From Atrina japonica (lineage: Eukaryota > Mollusca > Bivalvia > Pterioida > Pinnidae): a DNA stretch of 64,000 bases. A program made the translations under genes and the position numbers. Shown here piece after piece: positions 52,325 to 64,000 of the stretch. A model generated the notes under the pieces. The model was not told the DNA's origin. It made no database searches and saw only the letters and a program-made list of their open reading frames with translations. Location of the stretch: NCBI GenBank assembly GCA_030159075.1, contig BROG01000032.1, positions 256,001 to 320,000 of the forward strand, read 5' to 3'. Every line of letters starts with the position of its first letter. Positions within the stretch are counted from its first letter, which is position 1.

Positions 52325-52503
52325 CGTGGTCTTCATACACAGGTGGTTGTTAAAGCAAGTTTTACTGTATTTCATGACAACAACTAACGAAAATTGATGG
52401 TCTTTCACAAGATTGGTAGTCAATTGACAGGAAATAATTCTGAAGACTGCTTTTTTTTTCTTTTTTTTTTTGTAAAGTGGTTTCTTACACAAGGTTTGAC
52501 TGT
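52325..52503. repeat. Dispersed 'tttgactgtat' repeat, copy 3
   Basis: Contains gacgtggtcttcatacacag gtggttgttaaag and caagttttactgtat. A second phrase is gtaaagtggtttcttacaca aggtttgactgtat. Compare 28770-28907. Confidence 0.5.
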
Positions 52504-53109
52504 ATTCTATTTATTTGTAAACAATCACAATCAAATATGAACACTAAACACCTTCAGGATATAGATTAGAATCAATGATAAAGCTGTTACTTATGAGGTA
52601 AAATAAGATCATATACTTAAACTTCGGAGAAGATTCCTCTAATCAAACAATCACAAGTAAGTGATGTTACGGGGATATATTTCATCATAGCAGTCGTATC
52701 TACAGAATGAAATTATTGTCATTTAACAGTGGTTCCACTAAATATAATAAGTTTGTGACTCATTTGGACAAACATAATTTCAATCAAGACTGGACACACT
52801 GTCTACATAGCTCTTAGCTTAATTCAACTTTGACCCTTTTATTATAAGATAAATTAGTAAATTGAATATGAAGCAATAACAAGGTCGATTAGTACAAGCA
52901 CCTGTCATTCTGATTTACATATTCCAGACTTTCTCCGATTCTTTGATTAGGAAATAGATGCATTACAATAATTGATGATCATTGTGATAAAAAATATTTA
53001 CAATAATTGTCTGTCGAGTGATGTTGACATTCTTTTATTTAGTTTTATTTAGCATTATTACATACAAATTTTTTGTCAACCATTCATAGTTCAGGGTATG
53101 ACTCCATGT

Positions 53110-53440
53110 TTAGCTTGCTTTCTTTGTCTTAATTTAATGAGGGACTTGACTATCACAGCCCCTTGCCACTCTTCCATGTGGGGCAAGGAGAGATGACTAG
53201 TGTGTGCATGTGTGTGTGTCCTTCTTCAGTGGTCCATATTTCCAAAGGCTTTTTTGGTGCCACTTCATTTGTACAATCTGATGAAGTATCAAACTGCACA
53301 TCCTAGATCATTCATCCTCCATCTAGGAATAGAGCTGTGCAGACAAGAAATCAAAACTCATCTCTGAAAATCTGACACAACGGGGAATTGAACCAGTGAA
53401 ATTTATGTTGAAAATCTAGCTACTCTGTGTGCTTATCCAT
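53110..53440 (-). mobile_element. tRNA-derived SINE, family 3, copy 2
   Basis: On the minus strand a tRNA-like head with a near-consensus B-box (ggttcaattcccc) is followed by gatctaggatgtgcagtttg, gcctttggaaatatggacca and an end like cattaaattaagacaaagaa. It parallels the plus-strand copy at 26496-26832 throughout. Confidence 0.85.
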
Positions 53441-54191
53441 ATCCTACTTACATATACAATGTACATGTAGACACTTAAGTAAAACAAATGAGGTTCTGAG
53501 TTAATGCATTACTGAAAATATGGCACACTTATCTTTGGAATTGAATGGAAAAATAAACTTAAAACTTATCTAATTTTCATAAGCTTTTTTGTTGTTGCTA
53601 GAACTGGTCACTGAAATTAAAATCTCTCTTGATCTTTACGCTAAATGACCTGTTCACTCCATATCAGAATTATAGTCAGTATTATCATTGGTCGAGAGAC
53701 CAAATGCCAAAATGGAAATGGCCGAATGACCACTATATCCAGATTATTTATGCATGGTTTGATTTAGTTGTATGACCAATTAATTCACCTGATTGAGAAT
53801 ATTTTCAATCCATAATGCATGACTCATCTGCTCTTCCATCTTTGTTCTCCCCCATCCAGAAGGGAATTTTATATATGAATGTACAATTTGACACTAATGG
53901 ATGCATCTCTTGTTGACTGGGATGGTTTGATGATTTTTAACACATGAATGATAAGTGTATTTCCTGGCCAATTTCTTGGACATAAAGCTGCCAGAACAAA
54001 TGTTACCAACTGACTTAACAATATCAAAACTGAAGGATAAGTTAGTATCTAAGATATACTGGAGCAAATGATACAGCACAGTGTACAGTATTTGGTCATC
54101 TACACAACACTCATTCCACTTATACTGCTGTAGTACAGTCAAACAAAATAAACTTTCAAAAGGCTAAATGGGTTTTACACCTAACAAGAGT

Positions 54192-54325
54192 AACAAGCCT
54201 ATGTGGAGAGGTCTTAATCCAGGGGTCATGAACTTTAACAAGTCTATGTAGAGAGGTCTTAATCCAGGGGTCATGAACTTTAACAACCCTATGTAGACAG
54301 GTCTTAATCCAGGGGTCATGAACTT
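54192..54325. repeat. Three-copy minisatellite, unit 45 bp
   Basis: Units start aacaagcctatgtggagagg at 54192, 54237 and 54282, each containing cttaatccaggggtcatgaa. The period is a multiple of three, so the 67-residue frame across it is an artefact. Confidence 0.95.
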
Positions 54326-54519
54326 TTGTCATGCTTACCCGAAAAATGCTAAGCATCAAATATATAGAGAATTCATCTGATTGACTTTTTTTCTAGTTAT
54401 CCCCATACAATGCATGAGTTGCTAAAATACAGATAGTGCATAGAAGTGGTTGATACCCAGATGGGTTACAATATACAAAGAAGGGGTTCATACTTTTTAA
54501 TATGCTGTCTCTGACCAAT

Positions 54520-54690
54520 GACCATCATTATTATCAGCCTCCCACTCTAGCATGGCATAGTAACACCAGGAGAGCAGAGGACACCCATTGTACCAGCACT
54601 GACCATCATTATCAGCCTAGCATTCCAGCAGGAACGCATACAAGATAAGCCTTAGTAACGCTAGGTGAGCGGAGAACACCCATTGTATCA
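54520..54690. repeat. Imperfect direct duplication, unit ~80 bp
   Basis: Two copies share accatcattattatcagcct, tagtaac.c.aggagagc.ga and acacccattgtaccagca. The first starts near 54520 and the second near 54602. Confidence 0.8.
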
Positions 54691-55816
54691 GCAGTGTGGG
54701 TAATTACAATATCTTTGTGTTTCCCCCTTTCGGAGATTCCTATGTATCATTAATATTGTCAGTTATCAATATCTGGATTCTGAGAGAAAGAATTAATTTG
54801 TTTGTGTTGCTTTTGCCTTAATTTTCCGACACTTCATCGTGTCAGAGTATTGACAGCTTAAATGTTCCTGAAGATGAATAGCACTTCAGCTGTACAAATG
54901 AAGACAGTTAAGATAAAGGGAGAGAACTCTTACAAAACCATGAATCTTTTCTTCTGATCTAATTACAGTTGTAGTTGATAATGAGGGACATAAAAATTAT
55001 CTGATTTGCTTTATTAGTTATAGAAGCCAAAAGGAACATAAAAGGGAGAAAACATTGACAAAAATGAATCTTTTTGCTGTTTCAGTTACAATAAAAGTAA
55101 GTAATTCGGGATAATAAAATTAATTGATTTATGTTTTAGATGTTGAAGCATATAGGAATTTATCTTTAATACATATATTTAGTTTTAGAATGAAACAAAT
55201 TTTACAAATTTTTCTTGTAAAATATATTAATTGGATGAGCAACACTGCTTATCTTGTAATACTAGATGACATTTTATTCTTTAAAAAAATTGTCAAGTTC
55301 CTAATTGCAACATGTGTTTCAATGTAAATAATAGCCCACATCAATCAAGACTCAATTTTTCTTATTTCTGTGTTTGACCTGTTAAGGACAGGAAATTAGA
55401 TTCTTTTTCAGCTTTGCATGCATGCATGTAATGCAAAGGGTCAAAGGTTATGATGGATTCCACACAGCCTACAAGAGAAGTGACAGGATCTATTGAAATG
55501 AAAATCAGTTTGATTGTCAGAAATTAACAGTGTGTTAATCAATTGCAGGCAATCAGTATCAAGTCCATAAAAACTGAAAGAGTTGAAGAATGGTGATACT
55601 GACTGAATCATCTTGTTAAATACAAAATGGAGAGAACCAATGTCACAGGAGGTGAAAATCCATATTTTTATTTTTTTGTATCAAACTTAGAAATTTTTCA
55701 TAGATTATTAATAAAACAGTGTACAATAAGAGGCTGTACTGTAGATCCATAGGCAGTGATGAGATTGTATGGTAATGAAGGAATACAAATGTTTGTAACA
55801 AAACATGATTGCAATA

Positions 55817-56310
55817 GTGGTCAGTGTCGGTATGGTAGTGAAAGCATTGTGCCACATATGATAGTGTTGGTATGGTAACGATATCATGATGCTATACATG
55901 ATACAGTGCAGGTGTGCTAGTGATAGCATTGTGCTATACATGATACAGTGCAGGTGTGCTAGTGATAGCATTGTGCTATACATGATACAGTGCAGGTGTG
56001 CTAGTGATAGCATTGTGCTATACATGATACAGTGCAGGTGTGCTAGTGGTAGCACTGTGCTATACATGATACAGTGCAGGTGTGCTAGTGGTAGCATTGT
56101 GCTATACATGATACAGTGTTGGTATGGTAGTGACAGCACTGCTACACGATACAGTGTTAGTATAGTGGTGACATAGCATTGTGCTACATATGAAATACCA
56201 CAGTGTTGGTTTGGTAATTATAGCACTGTGCTACATATGAAATACCACAGTGTTGGTTTGGTAATTATAGCACTGTGCTACATATGATACAGTGTTGGTA
56301 TGTTAGTGTT
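55817..56310. repeat. Minisatellite, core unit 42 bp
   Basis: About five nearly perfect units gtgctatacatgatacagtg / caggtgtgctagtgatagca / tt lie between 55889 and 56110. Diverged relatives on both sides contain cagtgttggtatggtagtg and catatgaaataccacag. Because 42 is a multiple of three, open frames run through on both strands (96 and 143 residues); neither is a credible gene. Confidence 0.96.
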
Positions 56311-56491
56311 AGTCAAATCTTAAAACAACGAAAATAACCATTTCTGATCCATTCCCATAAAACAATTATCATCTATCCTACAACTGGGACAGGAATGTCA
56401 TATTTCAAAGACAATTCTTAACAATATCATTATATACATATGTAAGTAATCAACATAGATTTCCAATGGACTTTATTTGATTCTTTTTCAG

Positions 56492-56557
56492 GATGTTCCT
56501 GTTGGTCGAACTTCTATGTCCGCCTCCTTACAAGTGCGACCCTCGATCTATGAGTAG
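56492..56557 (+). CDS. Candidate 66-bp cassette exon, plus strand
   Basis: A 66-bp CpG-rich block sits between a textbook acceptor (gattctttttcag) and a good donor (GTAG|gtaaac-like, reading AG|gtaaac). Two frames are usable. One reads DVPVGRTSMSASLQVRPSIY plus E and ends in TAG exactly at the border. The other reads MFLLVELLCPPPYKCDPRSM plus S, ends in phase 2, and could continue. No neighbouring plus-strand exons were recognised and no family is evident, so it could be chance. It is opposite in strand to the KIF26-like gene. Confidence 0.2.
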   Translation, partial: DVPVGRTSMSASLQVRPSIYE

Positions 56558-57989
56558 GTAAACAATACACTGCTATAAAATGGCTGAACATCTAAAGGTA
56601 ATCAATTCCTCACACAAAGACCTGTCGTAACAACACAATTTTATTCCCCATCAATCCCGATTCTTCATAGATATAGATCGTGGATGGATCGTATCTTTTT
56701 TCCTAGACCCTCTGTATCTGCCGAAGTCCTATGCTTATTGTTTACATATACATTAATTTATATAATGCTACTTATTACATTCCCACGTTGTCAGTATCGA
56801 GTCAAGTCAAACAAAACATCAAAAGAAAATATACAGAATTACATGTTTTTGCCTCAGTTCATGAATTATTGTTCTGCTATTTGTTTTCCTGAGTTCTCCA
56901 ACGTACTTCAAGAAAATGCAATTTATTGTTTGTTGGTATTGATGCCGTTCAAACAATGGCTCTGAATGATAAAAAAATGCTACTTAACACTGTATAATTA
57001 GCAGTTCATGCTATTTTACAATTTTTAGTCAGTGCTTTAATGATTGACTATTTATTTTGGTTTTTGCCGACTTAGCTGTCCTATTTCAACATCAAATAAT
57101 GTCTCGTAAATATCAATGATGTACTTCAAAAATGTCTGGGAGGGAGAATCAGTTGGTTATAAAATGATAGCATAAAAAACAGACCTTTGAACATGAAAAA
57201 AAAAAACACTTGTATTTTTCGACAGCCTCATTGTCTAAGATGTTCAACACTGGAATACAAAGTAATGTAATAAAGACCAAAAGTTATGTTCAAAAGAATC
57301 ACTGTATCAATGAAATTGATTTTTATTGTTTCTTGTAAATATCATATCAATATTTCATATCAAAATATAACATTTTCAAAGAATGTTAATGTTTCTGAAA
57401 AAAGACAAAGTATCCCAAATGTATAATAGATCAAAATATTCATGCAGTCAAGATCTAAAGGTTAAATAGGCCCATCATAACCCCATAAAAATACAAAGCT
57501 AGCAACTTTTAAGAAAAAAACAAAACAATAAATTTAATAGCTTCATATTATGAGAGCATCAAGAGAAATCTAAAAACAAAACTTTTTGAAATTCGTAATT
57601 GGTTGGCAGTAAATTATATTTCCTGTTAAATTAATTAAATACACATTTGAGGGATAAAAGAACACTTAAAATATCAAAGTGTTGAACAATAATTAGTTTT
57701 AACAGCTGGTATGGGTTCATTTTAGACATATATTACTAGTATCTAGGTAAAAATGACAATTTATTCAGATTACAAACAACTGGGCTAAAATAATTACGGT
57801 AAACATCTGATTTACAAGATTTATTTACACTGATCAAACTAAACAGAAATGCCTGATACCAATATGGTGCAACATACCGGCTGAAACGTAACATCAGGTG
57901 GTCGAAGATGTTACCGATTCTGAGTGTTAATGTTACATTACACAAACTATCAATCATTTTGAGACCGAAAGAAAATCAACAAGAAATTT

Positions 57990-58265
57990 GTTTTTGCTTT
58001 GTTGATGTTTTACATCCCGTCAAGAATTTTTCACTTATATGGAGATGTCATCTATTGTTTTGTTCCGTGCTATGGGCTGATGCTCATGAAAGGAGGATGT
58101 TTTTTTTTAATTATGCAATGCCTACTGTAACACACAACTCAGTTTTAAGTTTCATCTGAAAGACTTGTAAATCTCAATTCTAGCATCAAGCATTTAACAA
58201 AAGAGCAAACTCTTAAGTCTACCTTAAATTTGAACCATAACCCTCTCGCTTGCAAGTAAAAACTG
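57990..58265 (-). mobile_element. tRNA-derived SINE, family 2, diverged copy
   Basis: Plus-strand text tttgttgatgttttacatcc cgtcaagaatttttcactta, tatggagatgtcatct and aatgcctactgtaacacaca follows the reverse of the complete family-2 copy. The right end has tttgaaccataaccc, a decayed B-box in reverse. Confidence 0.75.
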
Positions 58266-58441
58266 TTTTATGTGATCCTTCAGACTCACCTAAGACACCT
58301 TGACATTTTAAAATTTTCTGCAGCTTTGCCCATTTCATTTTTTTTTATCATGAAAAATCTTGAATTTTGTCTGAATTACACATTATAAAAAAAATGTATG
58401 CCTACCATCCGACTCATTTTAAAGCCCTTGGTAAAGGTACA

Positions 58442-58532
58442 TTAACGCATTCACCCTTAAAGACACATTTGAACTGGTCTAAGTCACTAATTTACAGAAG
58501 AGTCCATTGTTTTTCAGGGGTTGATGAGTCAA
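58442..58532 (+). mobile_element. ~91-bp TTAAC-ended mini element, copy D
   Basis: Starts ttaacgcattcacccttaaa, with interior gacacatttgaactggtcta, ttacagaagagtccattgtt and tttcaggggttgatgagtca a. It lies about 180 bp from a family-2 SINE. Confidence 0.85.
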
Positions 58533-60730
58533 ACAGATATCTTTTTATGATGGTCTAATAGCATACAAACCATATGAGAACATCTACAGACATATCATAA
58601 CTTAATTCAAGTAAAAAAAATATGTTAATAATATACACAACTCACTGTCTAAATTTACAATTCTGGGGTATCTTGTAATTTTATGAAAACATAATTACAT
58701 GTACTCATATCAACATATAGTAATTATTCGGATGTTCCATTAAAACTTTTTTTGTCTTTTAATTTATTAGACAATTAACAAATCATCAGTAGCAAATTAA
58801 CACTAATGTAAAATCAAATTTCTATATTAGTCTCGATTCTATGAACATATCATTTGGATCAAGTGACACATTTCACTTCACAAACTGTTATCAATATATG
58901 TGTAAAGATTTCTTCATGAAATGTAAAACGTAAAGTCCATTCAATGTGATGTTTGAAAGATGAATCTGTTTATTGTGAAATAGGACTAGTTGACATGTTT
59001 TCAACTCATAATTACATTAATCGAGTGGTTTATCCAATTAATCGGGTGCTTTATCCATTTGTGTAACTTTAGTCTTTAATGTAACTCTTAGTTAATTAGC
59101 AAGATAAACACATTATGTATATCAGTTACGGCACTGGTCAATAAACTGGACAATGAAACTGCCAATATTTGCACAATTAAACTGCCAGATTCTCCGATAG
59201 ATCATCAGCTTCTCTCATAATCATAATCGGACATGCTATACAGATGTACAAACACCAAGACACCCTATTCTTGTCCTCCTCCTAACATCCTCATCTTTTT
59301 AATGCTTCAAGAAAGTAAACAAATACAATGTAAATCTCAGTAAAATAGATTTAAAAAAAAAAAAATAATAAAAAGATACAAATAATTTTACTGGAGTTTG
59401 AGGTTAATGGATTCTAAAACTCAAATCAATGCTCATATCACAGACTCCTATGGTGATTGATATCATGGACATAGATGTCATATTTCATACTTCGAAATTA
59501 ACAAGATGAGTCAGTTATGAGATATTTCTAACTACCTACAGACATGAAAGCCTCATATTTATAACAGAATCTGTACATGCGTAGATTTCTGAACTCTACT
59601 CCTTGGGTTTCTTTTTACTGAAACAAGTCTTAAAGAATTTTTAGTATAACCTTCCAAAAAAGGTTTTAATTTCAATACAATACTGGAACTATATTGTATG
59701 TAACAAGATCTGAATTTATTATCAATATTCAGAATTTATTGACACACACAAATTTGGATTGTTGAAATCACTAAAACCACAATGCATCTTTACATGGTAA
59801 CTTACATTACTTCAAAAATTTAAAGCCTGAAACAACCATAATAAATTTGTAAATAAACATATAGCTACAACAAGTGGCGAGTTACCCCATGACAACTGAT
59901 GTGCTAAACTGGAAACATAGCAACCTAGAACTGCTTGCCACACCCCCTCTAAAAAATATGTAGAAATATTATAAATGCAACATCATTTATTTAACTGAAA
60001 TTTACAAACATAAAATTGAACGCATTTAAATGTGGGTCATACAAAAACTGAATGAGTAATAAATAAAATAAAGTCACCGAAACAGAGATCTAGAATTTAT
60101 TTTCAGAAGTTTGAGTACAATTATATATACTTTATTGTACATAAATTAAAAAAAATATATTAAAAGTAACACACTTTGGTTACCCAATATCTGTTTTTTT
60201 TGTCATATAGTCAGTCACCAAAATAGAAACATTTAACTTGTGACTTACATGTGATTTTTATCCTATTCTTATACTGATTACGAAAACCAAAAAAAAAAAG
60301 AAAAAAAATTGGGCAGATGTACAATTATCTTACACAACAGAAAAATAAATTATAACCAATTAAAAGAATGACAATCTCTCAACACAAGAAGTAAACTGTA
60401 TTACAAATGTACAATTAGATACAGGTGACAATATAGCCAGCAGCTTATACAGGTGTTAAACTATTCAGTATACAACAAAACTGTAAACTACATTTGACCG
60501 CTAACTTAAAAAAAACGAACATTTTTTATCATTTTTATTTCAGAGTCTTTGTGACACATGTCACATATTTTCGTTGAAAGGTCATACGAGTTGCTGGTCA
60601 AACTGCGCTAATGGGAGCAAATTTTAGTATAACTAAATGTTAATAATGATTGAGTGTTTGTACCTATTTCCATAACCACTAAAAACTATTAGTTTTAATT
60701 ATGATTGTAGGTGGGATTTTTATCGCCTGT

Positions 60731-60733
<3 letters not shown>

Positions 60734-60801
<68 letters not shown>

Positions 60802-60821
60802 AAGAGAGAAAGAGAGAGAGA
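60734..60821. repeat. (GA)n microsatellite
   Basis: About 88 bp of GA with a few AAAG interruptions at the right end. Confidence 0.97.
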
Positions 60822-62515
60822 TTCAGTAAGTTCTGTAAAAAGGTAGAAAATGGGTTACAACTAGGTAGATCTGAGTGAAAGATAAATGCACGGAAAAACA
60901 GAAATTAATACATGTGTCAATAGTTCTAAAAATGCTGTATAATCAAATATTTTATCTAGAATTTACAAATGTATATAAATATGTTGTGACAGTCATCAAA
61001 CTCTAATGACCCTGTCATCTCGTGTGGGGCACTTAAACAGAGAAAGCACAACTCATATTCACACATAGAAAACTGATCTCAGTGAAAAGGAATTAGCATA
61101 AATTTACATCACATGGTCTGGTCTTGTACCTCTTGACATGCACAAACACAGATCTGGCTGGTAAGAACACACAATAAGAAATCTGAGACAAATCTAATTG
61201 TCTCCCCTGAAAGACTATCACAATCAAATTGTCTACCTTGTAAGATGCGAAGAAAGGAGATTATTCCATATCCATGATCTGCTTTATATTACAAAGTAGG
61301 GAAAGTGATGCCCCATCAATTGCACTGTCAACAAGGGACACACCAGTGTATTTACTGATGTACAAATTTGATTACTGGGTAAGATGATGATTATACAGTA
61401 CCCCGATACCCTCTGAGGAAAATGGAAACAGTATTCATTTTCATGATGATGGGTAATTAGATAATTTATTCCATTTAGGCACAATCTGGGCACTCAACTG
61501 ACATAAATTATGCACCAGTTGTAATTAATCAGATGATTAATTATCTGTGACAATTTCAGATCTTATCAAATTGATGAATTTCCTTATCATCTTTTTACAA
61601 CATTGTATGCACATGATTAAAATGTCATACAGCCTATATTGATACAGAATTTATCTAGTTAGCCTCTAATTTTATACTGACACAGGAAATTGGAACTTTT
61701 AAAAAAGGATATAAAACATAACCTAACTTCAGAAACTTCATTATTTTCTGTGAAAAAGATAAAATCAGAAATTCAGAAATTGTTATTGTTTAAAATCTAC
61801 AGCAAGAATTCTGCTATTGGTTTTCTTTTGAGCCTTTTGACATTTTGTATTATCTCAGGAATCATGTTTCAAAATGAAATATTATTATCCTTGTCAGTCC
61901 CCATTCTATATTGTCATGGGCATATGTGGCCATTATGTGCACATACATTTTTTTTTATCTCATACTTACCACATTTTACTTATCTGCTGTACAATACAAA
62001 TTTGTCATTGGTCAAGAAAGTAGAATTCAACCATGTTTTTTTTTTCCTTTTTATTACTTTGCCAGATTTTGATTTCATTCTCAGCTATTGTAATGCATAA
62101 TTACGGGCAAAGTTGTAAATGTCATGGCAGTATGAAACAGAAATACAACATTTCTGGTGTTATGGTGGATACATTTTTGCCATGGTTTACTTTCAGTGTT
62201 TACAAAAAGAGAATTCAAATGACAACAGAAGAAGAAATTAACTGAAGAAACATTCTATCATGATTTTACAAGAAACCGTATTTACAAGGGATGCCTATGA
62301 AACAATAGAATTACATATATCTTCTTCAGAGAGTTCCAAATACAACAAAATTCAAATCTACCTCACTAAATTTGAATAAGTTCATAACAAAGGTCAAAAT
62401 CTGTGGCACTACATTTTTAACTGGTGACTCCTTTATTTAAGTCAGAAAAAAATAGAACAATAAATCAAATGATCAATCTCTGATTTTATGAGAAATGGCA
62501 AATCTTCTAACTGAC

Positions 62516-62606
62516 TTAACTCACCTACCCTTGATAAACAATGGACTCTTCTGTAAATCAATAAATTAGACCAGTCCAAATGTGTCTTTAGGGGTAAATG
62601 TGTTAA
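62516..62606 (-). mobile_element. ~91-bp TTAAC-ended mini element, copy E
   Basis: Reverse orientation copy. The plus strand starts ttaactcacctacccttgat and ends tctttaggggtaaatgtgtt aa. Inverted ends are well kept. It ends 30 bp before a family-2 SINE insertion. Confidence 0.88.
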
Positions 62607-62646
62607 CCAAGGCAATCCTCTCAATAGTAATTTAACTGCAGTTTAA

Positions 62647-62842
62647 TTGTTGTTCTTGTTGTATTGTTTAACATCCCAAGAATCTTTCGCTCATACAGAG
62701 ACGTCACCAAATGCCAATGAAAGGCTTCAAAATTTGGCCTATGCTTGGCACTTACGGCCATTGAGCAGTGAGGGTTCTTTAACGTGCTAAAACCTACTGT
62801 GACATGGGAGCTAAATTTTTACTGTCTCATCTGAAGGACAGT
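62647..62842 (-). mobile_element. SINE family 2, 5'-truncated copy with target-site duplication
   Basis: Tail and body only. The plus text is gtattgtttaacatcccaag aatctttcgctcata, gagacgtcaccaaatgccaa and agcagtgagggttctttaac. The tRNA-like head is absent. A 10-bp direct repeat TGCAGTTTAA flanks it (62637-62646 and 62842-62851, the last base of the element boundary being shared). Truncation plus duplication is what LINE-driven insertion leaves. Confidence 0.9.
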
Positions 62843-63499
62843 GCAGTTTAACTAAAGCATAGTATGTAAGCTACCCGAATATTGCTCTCTGAACAAAACA
62901 TCAGTTTTGACCTTAATATTTTTTTCCTCACTGCCCTTCACCTTCAAACACGATCCACCCAGAAAAGTCAAATGACAAATGTGTCAAGTATCTGATACTT
63001 TAGCTTATATAGGTGAATTTCACATTTTTTTCTATCTAATATGGTATATTTTCCCATCCAATAAATTTTCTGTATTTCCTTTCTGCAAGCTCAGCTTTTT
63101 TTTTAATACTATATAAACAACCAACGACAACACAATAATTACGCAAAAAATGTTTTTTGACTATTTGTCCCGTTTTTTTACTATAAGTAAGTCACTTCAA
63201 ATTAAAATAATTACAGCTATAAGATGTACAATCATGTCATTCATAACATAAAATCATGGTAAAATAAACGGTGTCACATGACTGCGCTTCACAGTGTTCA
63301 ATCCGATATAGCAAACAGTTTTGCACTGGCTTACATTAATAAAGTCAGTGTTCTCATTTGTAGACAGAAAGTAACCGATCCAGTCAAATGACTTTTTTGT
63401 TGTAATTTTCAATATGATAAGATGCGTCTATCTTAATTAAAACCTTCTTTTTAAACTAACCACAAGGCATGAAGGGTAGAACTCGCGTAGATGATGTGT

Positions 63500-63514
63500 G
63501 TGACATCATGTCAC
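63500..63514. promoter_or_regulatory. 15-bp palindrome resembling a CRE/bZIP site
   Basis: GTGACATCATGTCAC is a perfect palindrome around its central C and contains TGACATCA, close to the CREB/AP-1 class of site. The surrounding 100 bp has more CpG than the neighbourhood. A role is inference only. Confidence 0.25.
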
Positions 63515-64000
63515 TAAAACGGTTTTGTAAATCTGCTGGCAGGCCAAACATTGAAAAAATTTCAACATTTTATAAATAAATAATTTGTTTCTAGTGTCTT
63601 CGCTTTATATTAAAAATGCCTAAGGCATGCTAGCCTGTCATATTTCAATCAGAGTTCCCACCATACCTCTCTCTTTTGTAGACCTTGTTATTACTGCAAG
63701 GAATTCATTTTTGTCTGATATTGGCAGTAATAAAACCAATTTTATTGCATTTACGTAATGTGTGACAGATAGTAAGTACCCCAGGCTGTCAAATCACAAA
63801 TGTTGCGACATTAATAAGATGATCTTCCATAGTCTTCACACCTCCAGCACAAGATCTACAATCACACGGGCATGTATCAAGTACATGTATATAGTTATAT
63901 ATTTTCCCTACCTTGATTTATTAGATTTAAATAAATTAAAGCTTTGAAATTTTGCATTTGAATGAATCTGACAAATTTTGTATGCAAATGTCGAAAATTA

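Larger units (their letters stand above)
28419..64000. other. Region upstream of the pre-motor exon, no confirmed gene
   Basis: By gene structure this 35.6 kb should be intron, or 5' territory, of the KIF26-like gene, because its N-terminal exons must lie to the right. I searched the minus strand by eye for the two Cys-pair motifs of the KIF26 N-terminus (WCxxC..ELKRQAL and CDIC..L.QLKQEA) and did not find them. Apart from the repeats and tentative coding stretches listed separately, it is AT-rich sequence without recognisable function. Confidence 0.6.

Noticed and set aside
53384..53400. True tRNA gene from the near-consensus B-box at 53384
   Set aside because: No cloverleaf can be closed, and the sequence is the head of a SINE with a second copy at 26496.
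55708..56176. Repeat-protein-like frames of 96 and 143 residues on both strands
   Set aside because: The 42-bp unit is a multiple of three, so any stop-free unit gives long frames on either strand.
60540..60640. Minus-strand KICDMCHKD phrase as the missing KIF26 Cys-pair exon
   Set aside because: Only the CxxC matches; the following L..LKQEA pattern is absent and no good splice sites frame it.
61690..62100. 136-residue hydrophobic frame, plus strand
   Set aside because: AT-driven Leu/Phe/Ile composition, poly-T inside it, and no recognisable domain; most likely chance.
63470..63590. Short frames on both strands near the right edge (plus: KGRTRVDDVCDIMSLKRF)
   Set aside because: Both strands are open over the same CpG-rich bases; better explained as a regulatory or repeat-derived patch.

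Overview
The window is AT-rich animal nuclear DNA, almost all of it intron. It is full of microsatellites, minisatellites, short interspersed elements (SINEs) and small inverted-repeat elements. Genes are split by GT-AG introns. The repeat types (tRNA-headed SINEs ending in an ACGTTAAACAACA-like tail, and the 'acaaatgcccc ... tatatgcccc' repeat) fit a mollusc, probably a bivalve. That placement rests on recognising the style of the repeats, not on a search.

The one gene I can name is a KIF26-type kinesin (kinesin-11/VAB-8 group) on the minus strand. Three consecutive coding exons are visible. The first (28253-28418) encodes the conserved RAAQKL / PPPAPPCLLR / GVGK segment just before the motor. 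A 26.4 kb intron separates it from the second exon (1684-1887), the start of the motor domain. A 251 bp intron then leads to the third exon (1339-1432), which carries the degenerate nucleotide-binding loop. All junctions keep frame. The rest of the motor and the tail should lie to the left of the window. The N-terminal exons (the Cys-pair motifs of KIF26) were not found; they lie to the right of 28.4 kb, either beyond the window or unrecognised.

Region by region: 1-1.9 kb holds two motor exons. 1.9-28.2 kb is the giant intron, with a 50-bp minisatellite (10.2-11.4 kb), several smaller tandem repeats, SINEs, and two copies of a long foldback element. 28.2-28.4 kb is the pre-motor exon. 28.4-64 kb has no certain gene. 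It contains SINEs of three families, five-copy and two-copy small inverted-repeat elements (shared with the large intron), AT/GA/CT/GACA microsatellites and 42- and 45-bp minisatellites. It also holds a few protein-like stretches with splice-like borders, notably 40259-40726 on the minus strand and 56492-56557 on the plus strand, which I cannot assign.

Most long open frames here are products of tandem repeats whose period is a multiple of three, or chance frames. No rRNA, true tRNA, CRISPR or prokaryotic feature is present. The most interesting structure is the small-element population: a ~91-bp element bounded by TTAA-type inverted ends, a ~240-bp foldback family, and two SINE families that share a 3' tail and lie almost all in the same orientation as the KIF26 gene.
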